A stretch of 64,000 nt of DNA from Streptomyces sp. A2-16 (GTDB taxonomy: Bacteria; Actinomycetota; Actinomycetes; Streptomycetales; Streptomycetaceae), in assembly GCF_018128905.1 (NCBI RefSeq), contig NZ_CP063808.1, positions 310,001 to 374,000 of the forward strand, in the 5' to 3' direction. Under the pieces are notes generated by a model. That model worked only from the letters and a program-made list of their open reading frames with translations. It searched no databases and was not told the origin of the DNA. A program made the position numbers and the translations under genes. Of the stretch, positions 44,089 to 52,442 are shown piece by piece; position 1 is the stretch's first letter; each line of letters opens with the position of its first letter.

Positions 44089-44697
44089 TCAGGCCGGGTT
44101 GACGTACACCCCGGCCCTCGCCGCGGCCAGCGCCGCGTCCGCCGCGCGTTCGGCGTCGGCCGGGTCGGGGACCGTTCCCGCGGTGAGCAGGCCGTAGTAG
44201 AGGGGGGCCGAGACCGCCCGTACGACGGTCGCCGGGTCCGTGCCGGCCGGGAGCTCCCCACGCGCGACGCCCTCCGTCACGCACGGGGCCCACTCGGCGA
44301 TCCGTACGGCGTAGAAGTGCCGCAGCGCCTGGGCCGTCCGCTCGTCGCAGGCCGCCGCGGCGATGACCGCGCGGAACAGGGCGCCCTGCCGGGGGTCGGC
44401 GAGCGTCCGCTGGACCAGCAGGGCGTTGGCCCGCAGGTCCTCGCGGACCGAGCCGGAGCGGGCGCGGGGCAGCGACTGCTCGGCCATGTCGGCGAGCAGG
44501 TCGGCCACGAGCGCGGTGACCGACCCCCAGCGGCGGTACACGGTCGTCTTGCCGACCTCCGCGCGGCGGGCGACCTCGGCGAGATCGAGGCGGTCGAATC
44601 CCTGCTCGACGAGCACGTCCCCGGCCGCCCGCAGCACGGCCGCTCGGACACGCGCGGTACGCCCTCCGGGACGGACGGTGCCGGGTTCGGCGGACAT
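44089..44697 (-). CDS. TetR-family regulator
   Basis: A 202-residue TetR-type repressor. The N-terminal helix-turn-helix reads VLRAAGDVLVEQGFDRLDLA and then EVARRAEVGKTTVYRRWGS. The larger C-terminal ligand domain contains DLRANALLVQRTLADPRQGALF and is similar to a common TetR C-terminal family. It lies convergent to kynU and divergent from the formamidase-like gene, so control of the kynurenine genes is plausible but unproven. ATG 44697 is the start. No palindrome was clearly identified in the 207-bp gap to the right. Confidence 0.85.
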   Translation of the reverse strand: MSAEPGTVRPGGRTARVRAAVLRAAGDVLVEQGFDRLDLAEVARRAEVGKTTVYRRWGSVTALVADLLADMAEQSLPRARSGSVREDLRANALLVQRTLADPRQGALFRAVIAAAACDERTAQALRHFYAVRIAEWAPCVTEGVARGELPAGTDPATVVRAVSAPLYYGLLTAGTVPDPADAERAADAALAAARAGVYVNPA

Positions 44698-44904
44698 AAC
44701 GGCCTCCTCGGCGCGCTCCGGATCCGCGGGAGCGGACCCGCCGTCAGCGTAACGAAACAGCAGAACCGTTTAACCCTCACCGAGCGTGACATCCCCGTGT
44801 CCGCGCACGTCATCGGCCTGATACCGTCCCGGCCAACGGCCGAATTCTCTTTCAGGATGCTTTCACGGTCCGTCAAATCCGTTTCGTCGCTGAGAGGTTG
44901 GAGC

Positions 44905-45834
44905 ATGCCGGACGACGCCGCTGCCCGTGCCGCCGCAGAAGCCCGCGCCACGGCCGAGGAGGAGTCGGCCTTCTCGCACCCGGCGGTCGACCCCGACGCC
45001 ACCGCGGCGTACGGCGCCGACCCCGACCAGGTGATCGACTTCTACGCCCCGCGCGGTCAGGCTCCGGCGGGCGGCGCTCTCACACCGCTGGTCGTCGTCC
45101 TGCACGGCGGGGCGTGGCGGGCGCCGTACGACCGGCGCCATGTGACCCCGTTCGCCGACTTCCTGGCCCGGCGGGGCTTCGCGGTGGCCAACGTGGAGTA
45201 CCGGCGCGGCGGGGTCTCCCTGCCGGCGCAGGGTGCCCCGGCCGGGGGCGGTACGGGGGCCGCCGGCCCCGTCGCCGGGCGCTGGCCCGAGACCTTCGAC
45301 GACGTGGCCGCCGCGATGGACGCGCTTCCCGGGCTCGTACGGGAGTTCCTCCCGCAGGCCGATCCGCGCCGCATGGTGGTCACCGGGCACTCCGCGGGCG
45401 GCCACCTCGCGCTGTGGGCCGCGGCCCGGCACCTCCTGCCGGACGACGCCGTGTGGCGCACCGACCGCCCGGCGCCCCTGCGCGGGGTCGTCGCCCTCGC
45501 CCCGATCGCCGACTTCACCGTCGCCGAGAAGCTGGACGTGTGCGGCGGAGCGTGCCGTCAGCTCCTGGGCGGGGACGAGGGGTTCACCGCGCGGCTGCCG
45601 TACGCCGACCCCGCCCTGCTGCTCCCGACGGGCATCGCGACCACCCTCGTCCAGGGCCGCACCGACACGGTCGTCCCGCAGGCGGTCGCCGAGGCGTACG
45701 CGGACGCGGCGGCCAAGGCGGGCGAGGTGGTGGGCTTGACGCTGCTGGAGGACGTCGGCCACTTCCCGCTGATCGACCCGGCGGCGGACGCGTGCGCGGT
45801 GGTGGCGGAGGAGATCGCGCAACTGGCGTGGTGA
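44905..45834 (+). CDS. kynB: Alpha/beta hydrolase, probable kynurenine formamidase
   Basis: A 309-residue alpha/beta hydrolase. HGGAWR (67-72) is the oxyanion motif typical of arylformamidases, and GHSAGG (161-166) carries the nucleophile Ser163. The Asp is probably in GRTDTVVP and the His in VGHFPLID. With kynA and kynU only 0.8-3 kb away, removal of formate from N-formylkynurenine is the best assignment. It is separated from kynU by the TetR gene and probably has its own promoter. GAGAGG precedes ATG 44905 by eight bases. The gene symbol is by context and should be read as probable. Confidence 0.75.
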   Translation: MPDDAAARAAAEARATAEEESAFSHPAVDPDATAAYGADPDQVIDFYAPRGQAPAGGALTPLVVVLHGGAWRAPYDRRHVTPFADFLARRGFAVANVEYRRGGVSLPAQGAPAGGGTGAAGPVAGRWPETFDDVAAAMDALPGLVREFLPQADPRRMVVTGHSAGGHLALWAAARHLLPDDAVWRTDRPAPLRGVVALAPIADFTVAEKLDVCGGACRQLLGGDEGFTARLPYADPALLLPTGIATTLVQGRTDTVVPQAVAEAYADAAAKAGEVVGLTLLEDVGHFPLIDPAADACAVVAEEIAQLAW

Positions 45835-45865
45835 GCTCGGTTCGAAAGCCTCCTTCGGCCCGTCC

Positions 45866-45888
45866 CGGTGATACCCGTAATACCTGAG
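45866..45888 (+). promoter_or_regulatory. Shared 17-bp motif, copy 1
   Basis: TACCCGTAATACCTGAG (45872-45888), preceded by CCCGGTGA, lies 110 bp upstream of the DUF1023 gene that heads the first two-component operon. A 16-of-17 match is found upstream of the second kinase gene at 50310. It is a likely site for one or both NarL-type regulators. Confidence 0.55.
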
Positions 45889-45997
45889 AGCTACGACGCC
45901 AATGAGCTCCCTGGCGTGACGCGGTCGACGGCCGCTGCTCCGTAACTTCCTTTCCAGGCAAGCCCGATGGCCGGGCCGGCGGGAAGGGACGGGGACT

Positions 45998-47026
45998 GTG
46001 GGGAGCAGCTGGAGGGGACGGCGCGAGGGGCGCCGGGCAGAGGGTGACCGCGCGGAGCTCCCGCGCCGCCGCACCCACAGGTGGCGCCGGGCCCTCCTGG
46101 CGAGCCTGATCACCGCCGCGGTGGTCGTCCCCCTCTCCGCCGCGGCCCGCCCGGAGATCCCCGCCCCGCTCCCCGCCGCCCTGCCGAAGCCCACCGCGGC
46201 CAACCTCGAGGGGATCTACGCCGCCAACCGGGCCAACGCCTCGGCGGCCGCCCGCATGGCCGCGGCGCACGGCGACACCCACCGTGCCGCGGCCGACGGC
46301 GAGCTGGCCGCCTCCTCCCGTCACCTCCTGGCCTTCGACGGCCGGGGCGACGGCACGGCGACGGAGGTCTTCGGCGACCTCGCCCACGCCGATCACGTGG
46401 CGGTCCTCGTCCCCGGCTCCGACACCTCCTTGGACACCTACCCCCGCTTCCGGGCGACCGCCGAGGCCCTCCGACGGCAACTGACGAGGACCGCGCCCAG
46501 GGGCACGGGCACCGCGGTGGTCGCCTGGCTCGGCTACCGCACCCCGGACACGATCAGCACCACGGTCCTGACCGCGGACCGGGCCGACGAAGCCGCCCCT
46601 CACCTGCGCGCGTTCATACGCCGACTCCACGGCGTCGTCGGCCGCGACACCACCGTCTCCCTCGTCTGCCACTCCTACGGCACGGTGGTCTGCGCCCGAG
46701 CCGCCTCCCACCTCGACATCGACGACCTGGCGCTCGTCGGCAGCCCCGGCACCGGCGCGGACACCGCCGCGGACCTGCACACCCCCGCCCGCGTCTGGGC
46801 GGCCCGGGGCAAGGACGACTGGGTCGCCGAGGTCCCCCACGTCAGGACCGACCTCTTCGGCGTCACCGTCGGCTTCGGCACCGACCCGCTCTCCCCGGCC
46901 TACGGCGCCCGCGTCTTCGCCGCCGGCGAGGGCGGCCACAGCGACTACTTCAGCCCGGGCTCGGTCTCCCTGAGCAACCTCGCCCGGATCGTCCTCGGAG
47001 ACACCGCGGAGGTGACCCGTGCCTGA
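45998..47026 (+). CDS. DUF1023 alpha/beta hydrolase, membrane-anchored
   Basis: A 342-residue alpha/beta hydrolase of the actinobacterial DUF1023 group. A basic N-terminus and one hydrophobic segment (ALLASLITAAVVVPLSAAA) form a signal anchor. The core has HADHVAVLVPGSDTSLDTY, VAWLGYRTPDT, the nucleophile motif CHSYGTVVC, then LALVGSPGTGADTAADL and GGHSDYF (catalytic His). The substrate is unknown; lipid or ester hydrolysis at the cell surface is likely. GTG 45998. It begins an operon of four genes, and the next gene overlaps it by eight bases. Confidence 0.82.
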   Translation: MGSSWRGRREGRRAEGDRAELPRRRTHRWRRALLASLITAAVVVPLSAAARPEIPAPLPAALPKPTAANLEGIYAANRANASAAARMAAAHGDTHRAAADGELAASSRHLLAFDGRGDGTATEVFGDLAHADHVAVLVPGSDTSLDTYPRFRATAEALRRQLTRTAPRGTGTAVVAWLGYRTPDTISTTVLTADRADEAAPHLRAFIRRLHGVVGRDTTVSLVCHSYGTVVCARAASHLDIDDLALVGSPGTGADTAADLHTPARVWAARGKDDWVAEVPHVRTDLFGVTVGFGTDPLSPAYGARVFAAGEGGHSDYFSPGSVSLSNLARIVLGDTAEVTRA

Positions 47027-48260
47027 GACCCAGCACATCCGGGGCGGCGCACGCGACGGCATACGCCAGGGCGCGCACGGCATACGCCGGGCCGTCGACC
47101 GGATCGACGCGGCGACACCCCCCGAGCGGGACCGTGCCGTCGACGCCCTGCGCGCCTGCGCGATCCTCGGCGTGGTCCTCGGCCACTGGCTGGTGACGGC
47201 CCTGGTCGCCGACGGCACCGCCCTGCACGCCGCGAGCCCGCTGCAGCACCTGCCCTGGCTGGCCCCGATCTCCTGGGTCTTCCAGACACTGGCCGTGTTC
47301 TTCCTGGTCGGCGGCCATGTGGCGACCCGCGGCTACCGCTCGGCACGCGCCCGCGGGACGACGTACCGGCAGTGGCTGACGAGCCGGCTGTCCCGGCTGT
47401 TCAGGCCGGTGGCCGCCGTCCTCGCCCTGTGGACGGTCGCGGCGACGGCCCTGCTGCTGACAGGCGCCCCGTTCGGGACGGTCCGCACCCTGGTCAAGCT
47501 CGCCCTGTCGCCGATGTGGTTCCTCCTGGTCTTCGGCGCCCTGACGGCGGCGACCCCGCTGCTGCTGCGGCTGCACCCGCTGTGGCCGCTGGCCGTGGTC
47601 CTGCACGTGGACCTCGTGCGCTTCGGGCTCGGCGGCCCGGACTGGCTCGGGTGGGTCAACCTGGCGGCCGGCTGGCTGGTCCCGTACACCCTGGGCGCGG
47701 CCTGGACCCGCGGCGAGCTGGAGGGGCGGCGCGCGGGCCTGCTCCTGCTCGGGGGCGGTGCGGTGGCGACCGCGGCGCTCGTCGCGTGGGCCGGGTACCC
47801 GGCGGCGATGGTCGGGGTGCCGGGCGCCGCCGTCTCCAACCTGAACCCGCCGACGCTGGCCGCCGTCACCTTCGGTCTGGCCCAGTGCGGCCTGGCCCTG
47901 CTGCTGCGCGACCGGTTGCGCCGCGGCATGCGACGCCCCGTGGCCTGGGCGGCGGTCGCGGTGGTCAACCTCTCCGCGATGACGATCTTCCTGTGGCACC
48001 AGACGGCGCTGATGGCCACCACGGCCACCGGCCTCGCCCTCGGCAGGCTCCCCGGCCTGCACACCGTCCCCGACGGACTGGGCTGGGTCGCGGCCCGGCT
48101 GGCCTGGATCCCGGTGTTCGTCCTCGTCCTGGCGGTCTGCCGGTCGGCCTTCCGGTCCTTCGAGCAGGGGCCGCGCAGGGTCGGTGGCCGCACGTCACGG
48201 GTGATCCGGGTCCACCGCCGTACCGAGCGGGCAGCGGTGGAGGAGGCGCGTCGTGCCTAG
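47019..48260 (+). CDS. Acyltransferase-3 family membrane protein
   Basis: A 413-residue integral membrane acyltransferase with about ten helices. The first block, RDRAVDALRACAILGVVLGHW, contains the conserved His of the family, and later FFLVGGHVATRGY and MTIFLWHQTALM match. It probably adds an acyl group to a cell-surface glycan or lipid. It lies between a hydrolase and a histidine kinase with overlaps of eight bases at both ends, so these four genes form a coupled operon whose signalling may follow envelope state. Confidence 0.82.
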   Translation: MPETQHIRGGARDGIRQGAHGIRRAVDRIDAATPPERDRAVDALRACAILGVVLGHWLVTALVADGTALHAASPLQHLPWLAPISWVFQTLAVFFLVGGHVATRGYRSARARGTTYRQWLTSRLSRLFRPVAAVLALWTVAATALLLTGAPFGTVRTLVKLALSPMWFLLVFGALTAATPLLLRLHPLWPLAVVLHVDLVRFGLGGPDWLGWVNLAAGWLVPYTLGAAWTRGELEGRRAGLLLLGGGAVATAALVAWAGYPAAMVGVPGAAVSNLNPPTLAAVTFGLAQCGLALLLRDRLRRGMRRPVAWAAVAVVNLSAMTIFLWHQTALMATTATGLALGRLPGLHTVPDGLGWVAARLAWIPVFVLVLAVCRSAFRSFEQGPRRVGGRTSRVIRVHRRTERAAVEEARRA

Positions 48261-49623
48261 GGTGGTCGGCGTGACGGAGACGGGGAGCCGGCAGCTGGTG
48301 GCCGGCCGCATACGGCGCTGGCTGCATGTGCTGCGCGAGGACCTGTGCACACTGCGGGTCGATCCACTGCCCCCTTCGGTGTGGCTGCGCTGGCTGCCGC
48401 ACGGACTGCTGTGCCTGGTCGCCCTCGGCGTCTCGATCGGCGCCGTGGCGCAGCTCGGGGACAACGGCGGGGTGGGGTCCTCCCTCGCCTTCGCGATCGG
48501 TATCGCACAGGGCGCCGCCGTCGTGTTCGCGATGTGGCGGCCGGTCCCCGCGTGGTGGCTCTCGACCACGGCCATGGTGGTCGGTGCCCTCGAGGTCCGC
48601 CGGCACCTGCTGGCCGGTGGCGCGCACGAATTCACCTGGCCCTGGAGCTCGGCCGGACTCATCGGGCAGCTGGCCGTGCTGCTGCTCCTCGCCCTCCGGG
48701 TGCCCGCCCGGGTCGCCGTCGAGGCGCTGGCGATCACCCTGCTGCTCACCTACCTCATCGAGGGTGTGCTGGGTGCGGCCGACTTCCAGCCCACCGGTGT
48801 GCTCGCGGTCATCCTGTTCACCGTGGTGGTGGTGCTCGGCTCCGCCCTGCGCGGCCGTCGGGAGGCCAGCAGGGCGCTCGTCGAGCAGACCACCCTCACC
48901 GCGGAGGAGCGGGCCCGGCGCACCCTGCTGGAGGAGCGCAGCCGTATCGCGCGTGAACTGCACGACGTGGTCGCCCACCACATGTCCGTCATCTCGATCC
49001 AGGCCCAGGTCGCCCCGCACCTCGTGGAGAACCCGTCCGCCGAGCTCCGGGAGAACCTCGACGGCATCCGGCAGAACGCGCTGGAGGCCCTGACGGAGCT
49101 GCGCCGGGTGCTCGGCGTGCTGCGGGCCGAGCACCCCGGGGCGCCGGAGCAGTCCGCCGATCCCGCCACCGGCACCGCGCCGCACGCCCCGCAGCCCACC
49201 CTCGACCGCCTCGACGCGCTGGTGGAGAACACCCGGGCGGCCGGACTGACCGTCGAGGTCGACGTGCGGGGCGCCCGGCGGCCGCTGCCGTCCGGCGTGG
49301 ACCTGTCGGCGTACCGAATCGTGCAGGAGGCGCTGAGCAACGTCCTGCGTCACGCGCCCGGCGCGACCGCCACCGTCGCACTCGTCCACTACGTGCACGG
49401 GGTGGACGTGCGGGTCGTCAACTCACGGCCCACCCGCAGCGTGCCGCCCTCCCCGGGCGCGGGACACGGCCTGCTCGGCATGCGGGAGCGGGCCGCGATG
49501 CTCGGCGGCACCCTGCGCGCCGGCCCCCGCCCCGACGGCGGCTACGAGGTCGCCGCGTATCTTCCGACGGCACCCCCGGGCGCGCCCGACCAGGTCACCG
49601 ACTCGAAGGACGGCACCGCATGA
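48253..49623 (+). CDS. NarL/DesK-type sensor histidine kinase (pair 1)
   Basis: A 456-residue sensor kinase with several N-terminal membrane helices (about 50-200). The HisKA_3 block RIARELHDVVAHHMSVISIQ has the phosphorylated His at residue 237. A HATPase domain follows (YRIVQEALSNVLRHAPGA, GHGLLGMRERAAMLGG). It overlaps the acyltransferase gene at its GTG start and its response regulator gene by the ATGA junction. It is similar to the second kinase at 50393 in sequence and order, which points to tandem duplication of the pair. The signal is unknown. Confidence 0.92.
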   Translation: MPRVVGVTETGSRQLVAGRIRRWLHVLREDLCTLRVDPLPPSVWLRWLPHGLLCLVALGVSIGAVAQLGDNGGVGSSLAFAIGIAQGAAVVFAMWRPVPAWWLSTTAMVVGALEVRRHLLAGGAHEFTWPWSSAGLIGQLAVLLLLALRVPARVAVEALAITLLLTYLIEGVLGAADFQPTGVLAVILFTVVVVLGSALRGRREASRALVEQTTLTAEERARRTLLEERSRIARELHDVVAHHMSVISIQAQVAPHLVENPSAELRENLDGIRQNALEALTELRRVLGVLRAEHPGAPEQSADPATGTAPHAPQPTLDRLDALVENTRAAGLTVEVDVRGARRPLPSGVDLSAYRIVQEALSNVLRHAPGATATVALVHYVHGVDVRVVNSRPTRSVPPSPGAGHGLLGMRERAAMLGGTLRAGPRPDGGYEVAAYLPTAPPGAPDQVTDSKDGTA

Positions 49624-50303
49624 CCAGCGGCACGAGCGGAAACATCCGCGTACTGATCGCCGACGACCAGCAGATGGTCCGGCAGGGCTTCAGCGTGCTG
49701 CTGGGCGCCCAGCCCGGCATCGAGGTGATCGGGCAGGCTGTCGACGGCCTGGACGCCATCGCCAAGGTCGACGAACTCGTCCCGGACGTCGTCCTGATGG
49801 ACATCCGCATGCCCGAGCTGGGCGGCATTGAGGCCACCCGCCGCATCACGGACGAACGCCCGCAGATCCGGGTCCTGGTGCTGACCACCTTCGACCTCGA
49901 CGAGTACGTCTACGAGGCGCTGCGGGCCGGCGCGTCCGGGTTCCTCCTGAAGGACGCCTCCGCGGAGCAGCTCGCCGAGGCCGTGCGGGTGGTGGCGGCC
50001 GGTGACGCGCTGCTCGCGCCCGGCATCACCCGGCGCCTGATCGCCGAGTTCTCCCGCCTCGACGACCGGCCCCGCGCCCCGCTCAAGCGCCGGGTCAAGG
50101 AGCTGACCGAGCGGGAGACGGAGGTCCTCGCCCTGATCGCGCAGGGCCTGTCGAACGCCGAGATCGCCGGGCGGCTCGTCGTGGCCGAACAGACCGTGAA
50201 GACGCATGTGGGCCGGATCCTGGTGAAGCTGGGCCTCAGGGACCGTACGCAGGCGGCGGTGTTCGCGTACGAGTCGGGGCTGGTGAGACCGGCGGGGTAC
50301 TGA
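49620..50303 (+). CDS. NarL-family response regulator (pair 1)
   Basis: A 227-residue regulator. The receiver domain has IRVLIADDQQMVRQGFSVLL, the phosphoacceptor Asp61 in LMDIRMPELGG, and VLTTFDLDEYVYEALRAG. The LuxR-type helix-turn-helix is LTERETEVLALIAQGLSNAE then IAGRLVVAEQTVKTHVGRI. ATG 49620 overlaps the kinase stop. The partner kinase is the preceding gene. The helix region is almost identical to that of pair 2, so the two regulators may share targets. Confidence 0.94.
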   Translation: MTSGTSGNIRVLIADDQQMVRQGFSVLLGAQPGIEVIGQAVDGLDAIAKVDELVPDVVLMDIRMPELGGIEATRRITDERPQIRVLVLTTFDLDEYVYEALRAGASGFLLKDASAEQLAEAVRVVAAGDALLAPGITRRLIAEFSRLDDRPRAPLKRRVKELTERETEVLALIAQGLSNAEIAGRLVVAEQTVKTHVGRILVKLGLRDRTQAAVFAYESGLVRPAGY

Positions 50304-50305
50304 TC

Positions 50306-50326
50306 CCGGTACCCGTAGTACCTGAG
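50306..50326 (+). promoter_or_regulatory. Shared 17-bp motif, copy 2
   Basis: TACCCGTAGTACCTGAG (50310-50326) is the second copy of the motif found at 45872. It contains GGTAC-N5-GTACC as a palindrome with the two preceding bases. It stands 67 bp before the likely start of the second kinase gene. Confidence 0.6.
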
Positions 50327-50392
50327 GGGGACGGCCGAGGACCCCTCTCACTGGTGACGACCGGGCCGCAGGGCAGCGCCTACGGTTTCCCT

Positions 50393-51742
50393 GTGACCGA
50401 GACGACCCAGACGCAGCCGACGCAGCCGGGGGGCGGGGACAAGCCGCGCAGCCCGGAGTTCCGGCTGGCCGTGGACGCCCTGCGCGGGCTGCGGCAGGAC
50501 CTGTTCCACGACGCCTTCGCCTACCGCCCGCTCGCCCCCATGAGGGTCGACGGACCGCTGACCCGGCGGCTGCCCGCGCGCCTCAAGGAGTACGCGGCCT
50601 GGACGCCCCACGCCGTGGTGGCGTTCACCGGACTGCTGGCCGCGCTGATCGGGGCCTCCTCGGCCGAGGGGGTCGGCGACATCGGCTCGCTGCTGTGCGC
50701 CCTGCTGGCCCTCTGCCCCGTGCTGCTGGTGCTGCTGCGCCCGATCGGTGCCTTCTGGTTCTCCCTGGTGGCCGCCCCCTTCGCGGCGGTGCTCGGCAAC
50801 AGCTCCTACGACTGGCCGTGGCCGGCCGGTGGCTTCGTCGCCCACCTGGTCGTGGTGACGGTCGCGGCGATCCGGGCCAGGCCCCGCACCGCGGGCTGGA
50901 TGTGGATCCTGACCGCGGTCTACGGCATCGGGTCCGAGACCACCATCGGGGGAGGCCACTACTCCTCGAACACCGGGCCCATGCTGGTCGTCCTGGCCCT
51001 GTCCCTCCTCGTCGTCACCGTCTGGCACATACGCCGCTCGGCGGAGCAGGAGGTGACCGCCCAGCAGACGGTGACCGCGCACGAACGCTCCCGCCGCACC
51101 CTCCTGGAGGAGCGCACGACCATCGCCCGCGAGCTCCACGACGTGGTCGCCCACCACATGTCGGTCGTCGCCATCCAGGCGGAGGCCGCCCCCTACCGGG
51201 TGGAGAACCCGCCCCCGGAGCTGGAGAAGGCGTTCGCCACCATCCGGGAGAACGCGGTGGCGGCCCTCACCGAACTGCGCCGGGTCCTCGGCGTGGTCCG
51301 CGCCGAGGACTACGAGGCGCCGGACGCCCCGCAGCCCACCCTCGCCGACCTCGACGGGCTGATCGCCAACGTCCGCGAGGCGGGTCTGAGCGTCGACAAG
51401 GCCGTCACCGGGGCGGTGCGCGAACTCCCGCAGGGCGTCGAGCTGTCGGCGTACCGGATCGTCCAGGAGGCACTGAGCAACACCCTGCGCCACGCCCCGG
51501 GGGCGAGCGCACGGGTCGAGATCGGTTACGTCCTGGGCGGCCTGGGCCTGCGGATAGTCAACGGCCCGCGGCCCGAGCTGTCGCTGCTGAAGCCCTCGCC
51601 CGGAGCGGGGCACGGCATCACCGGCATGCGGGAGCGGGTCTCCATGCTGAACGGCGAGATGACGGCGGGCGCCACGGACGAGGGAGGCTACGAGGTGGCG
51701 GTGTTCCTGCCGGTGCCGCTCAGGGACGAGGGTGAGGCATGA
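50393..51742 (+). CDS. NarL/DesK-type sensor histidine kinase (pair 2)
   Basis: A 449-residue membrane sensor kinase, paralogue of the kinase at 48253. Four to six helices (about 75-210) precede the HisKA_3 motif TIARELHDVVAHHMSVVAIQ with the phosphorylated His at residue 249, then a HATPase domain (YRIVQEALSNTLRHAPGA, GHGITGMRERVSML). GTG 50393 is preferred over GTG 50354 because TACGGT stands six bases upstream, consistent with a leaderless message. It is coupled to its regulator by an ATGA overlap. Confidence 0.92.
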   Translation: MTETTQTQPTQPGGGDKPRSPEFRLAVDALRGLRQDLFHDAFAYRPLAPMRVDGPLTRRLPARLKEYAAWTPHAVVAFTGLLAALIGASSAEGVGDIGSLLCALLALCPVLLVLLRPIGAFWFSLVAAPFAAVLGNSSYDWPWPAGGFVAHLVVVTVAAIRARPRTAGWMWILTAVYGIGSETTIGGGHYSSNTGPMLVVLALSLLVVTVWHIRRSAEQEVTAQQTVTAHERSRRTLLEERTTIARELHDVVAHHMSVVAIQAEAAPYRVENPPPELEKAFATIRENAVAALTELRRVLGVVRAEDYEAPDAPQPTLADLDGLIANVREAGLSVDKAVTGAVRELPQGVELSAYRIVQEALSNTLRHAPGASARVEIGYVLGGLGLRIVNGPRPELSLLKPSPGAGHGITGMRERVSMLNGEMTAGATDEGGYEVAVFLPVPLRDEGEA

Positions 51743-52404
51743 CGATCCGTGTCCTGGTCGCGGACGACCAGATGATGGTCCGCGAGGGCTTCTCGGTGCT
51801 GCTGAACGCGATGCCGGACATCGAGGTGGTCGGCGAGGCGGTCAACGGCCGCGAGGCGGTGGACCGGGTCCGCGAACTCGCCCCCGACGTGGTCCTGATG
51901 GACATCCGGATGCCGGAGCTGAACGGCATCGAGGCGACCAGGGAGATCGTCGCGGCCGACAGTACGGCGAAGGTCCTGGTCCTGACGACCTTCGACCTCG
52001 ACGAGTACGTGTACCAGGCCCTGCGCGCGGGAGCCTCCGGCTTCCTCCTCAAGGACGCCTCGGCCCGCCAGCTCGCCGAAGGAGTGAGGGTGGTGGCCTC
52101 CGGCGAGGCACTCCTGGCCCCCTCGGTCACCAGGCGCCTGATCACGGAGTTCTCCAAACTCTCCGAGTCCCCCCGCCTCATGGCCTCGGCCCACACCGCC
52201 TACGGCGACCTCACCGACCGTGAGACGGAGGTCCTTGTCCTCATCGCGCAGGGCCTGTCGAACTCGGAGATGGCCGAGCGCCTGGTGGTGGCCGAGTCGA
52301 CGATCAAGACCCACGTCAGCCGGATCCTGGTGAAGCTGGGCCTCAGGGACCGGACCCAGGCGGCGGTGTTCGCGTACGAGGCGCGGCTGGTGACGCCGGG
52401 GTAG
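51739..52404 (+). CDS. NarL-family response regulator (pair 2)
   Basis: A 221-residue paralogue of the regulator at 49620, with receiver Asp55 in LMDIRMPELNGIEATRE and helix-turn-helix LTDRETEVLVLIAQGLSNSE then MAERLVVAESTIKTHVSRI. The recognition helices of the two regulators differ in only a few positions, so cross-binding is possible. The gene ends just before the convergent MerR fusion gene. Confidence 0.94.
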   Translation: MTIRVLVADDQMMVREGFSVLLNAMPDIEVVGEAVNGREAVDRVRELAPDVVLMDIRMPELNGIEATREIVAADSTAKVLVLTTFDLDEYVYQALRAGASGFLLKDASARQLAEGVRVVASGEALLAPSVTRRLITEFSKLSESPRLMASAHTAYGDLTDRETEVLVLIAQGLSNSEMAERLVVAESTIKTHVSRILVKLGLRDRTQAAVFAYEARLVTPG

Positions 52405-52442
52405 GGGTGGGCGTGCGGACCTCTTCTGCGGTGAGGCGGGTG

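Noticed and set aside
45835..45900. tRNA-like text GGTTCGAAAG
   Set aside because: No acceptor stem or cloverleaf can be folded around it. No tRNA gene was seen in the window.
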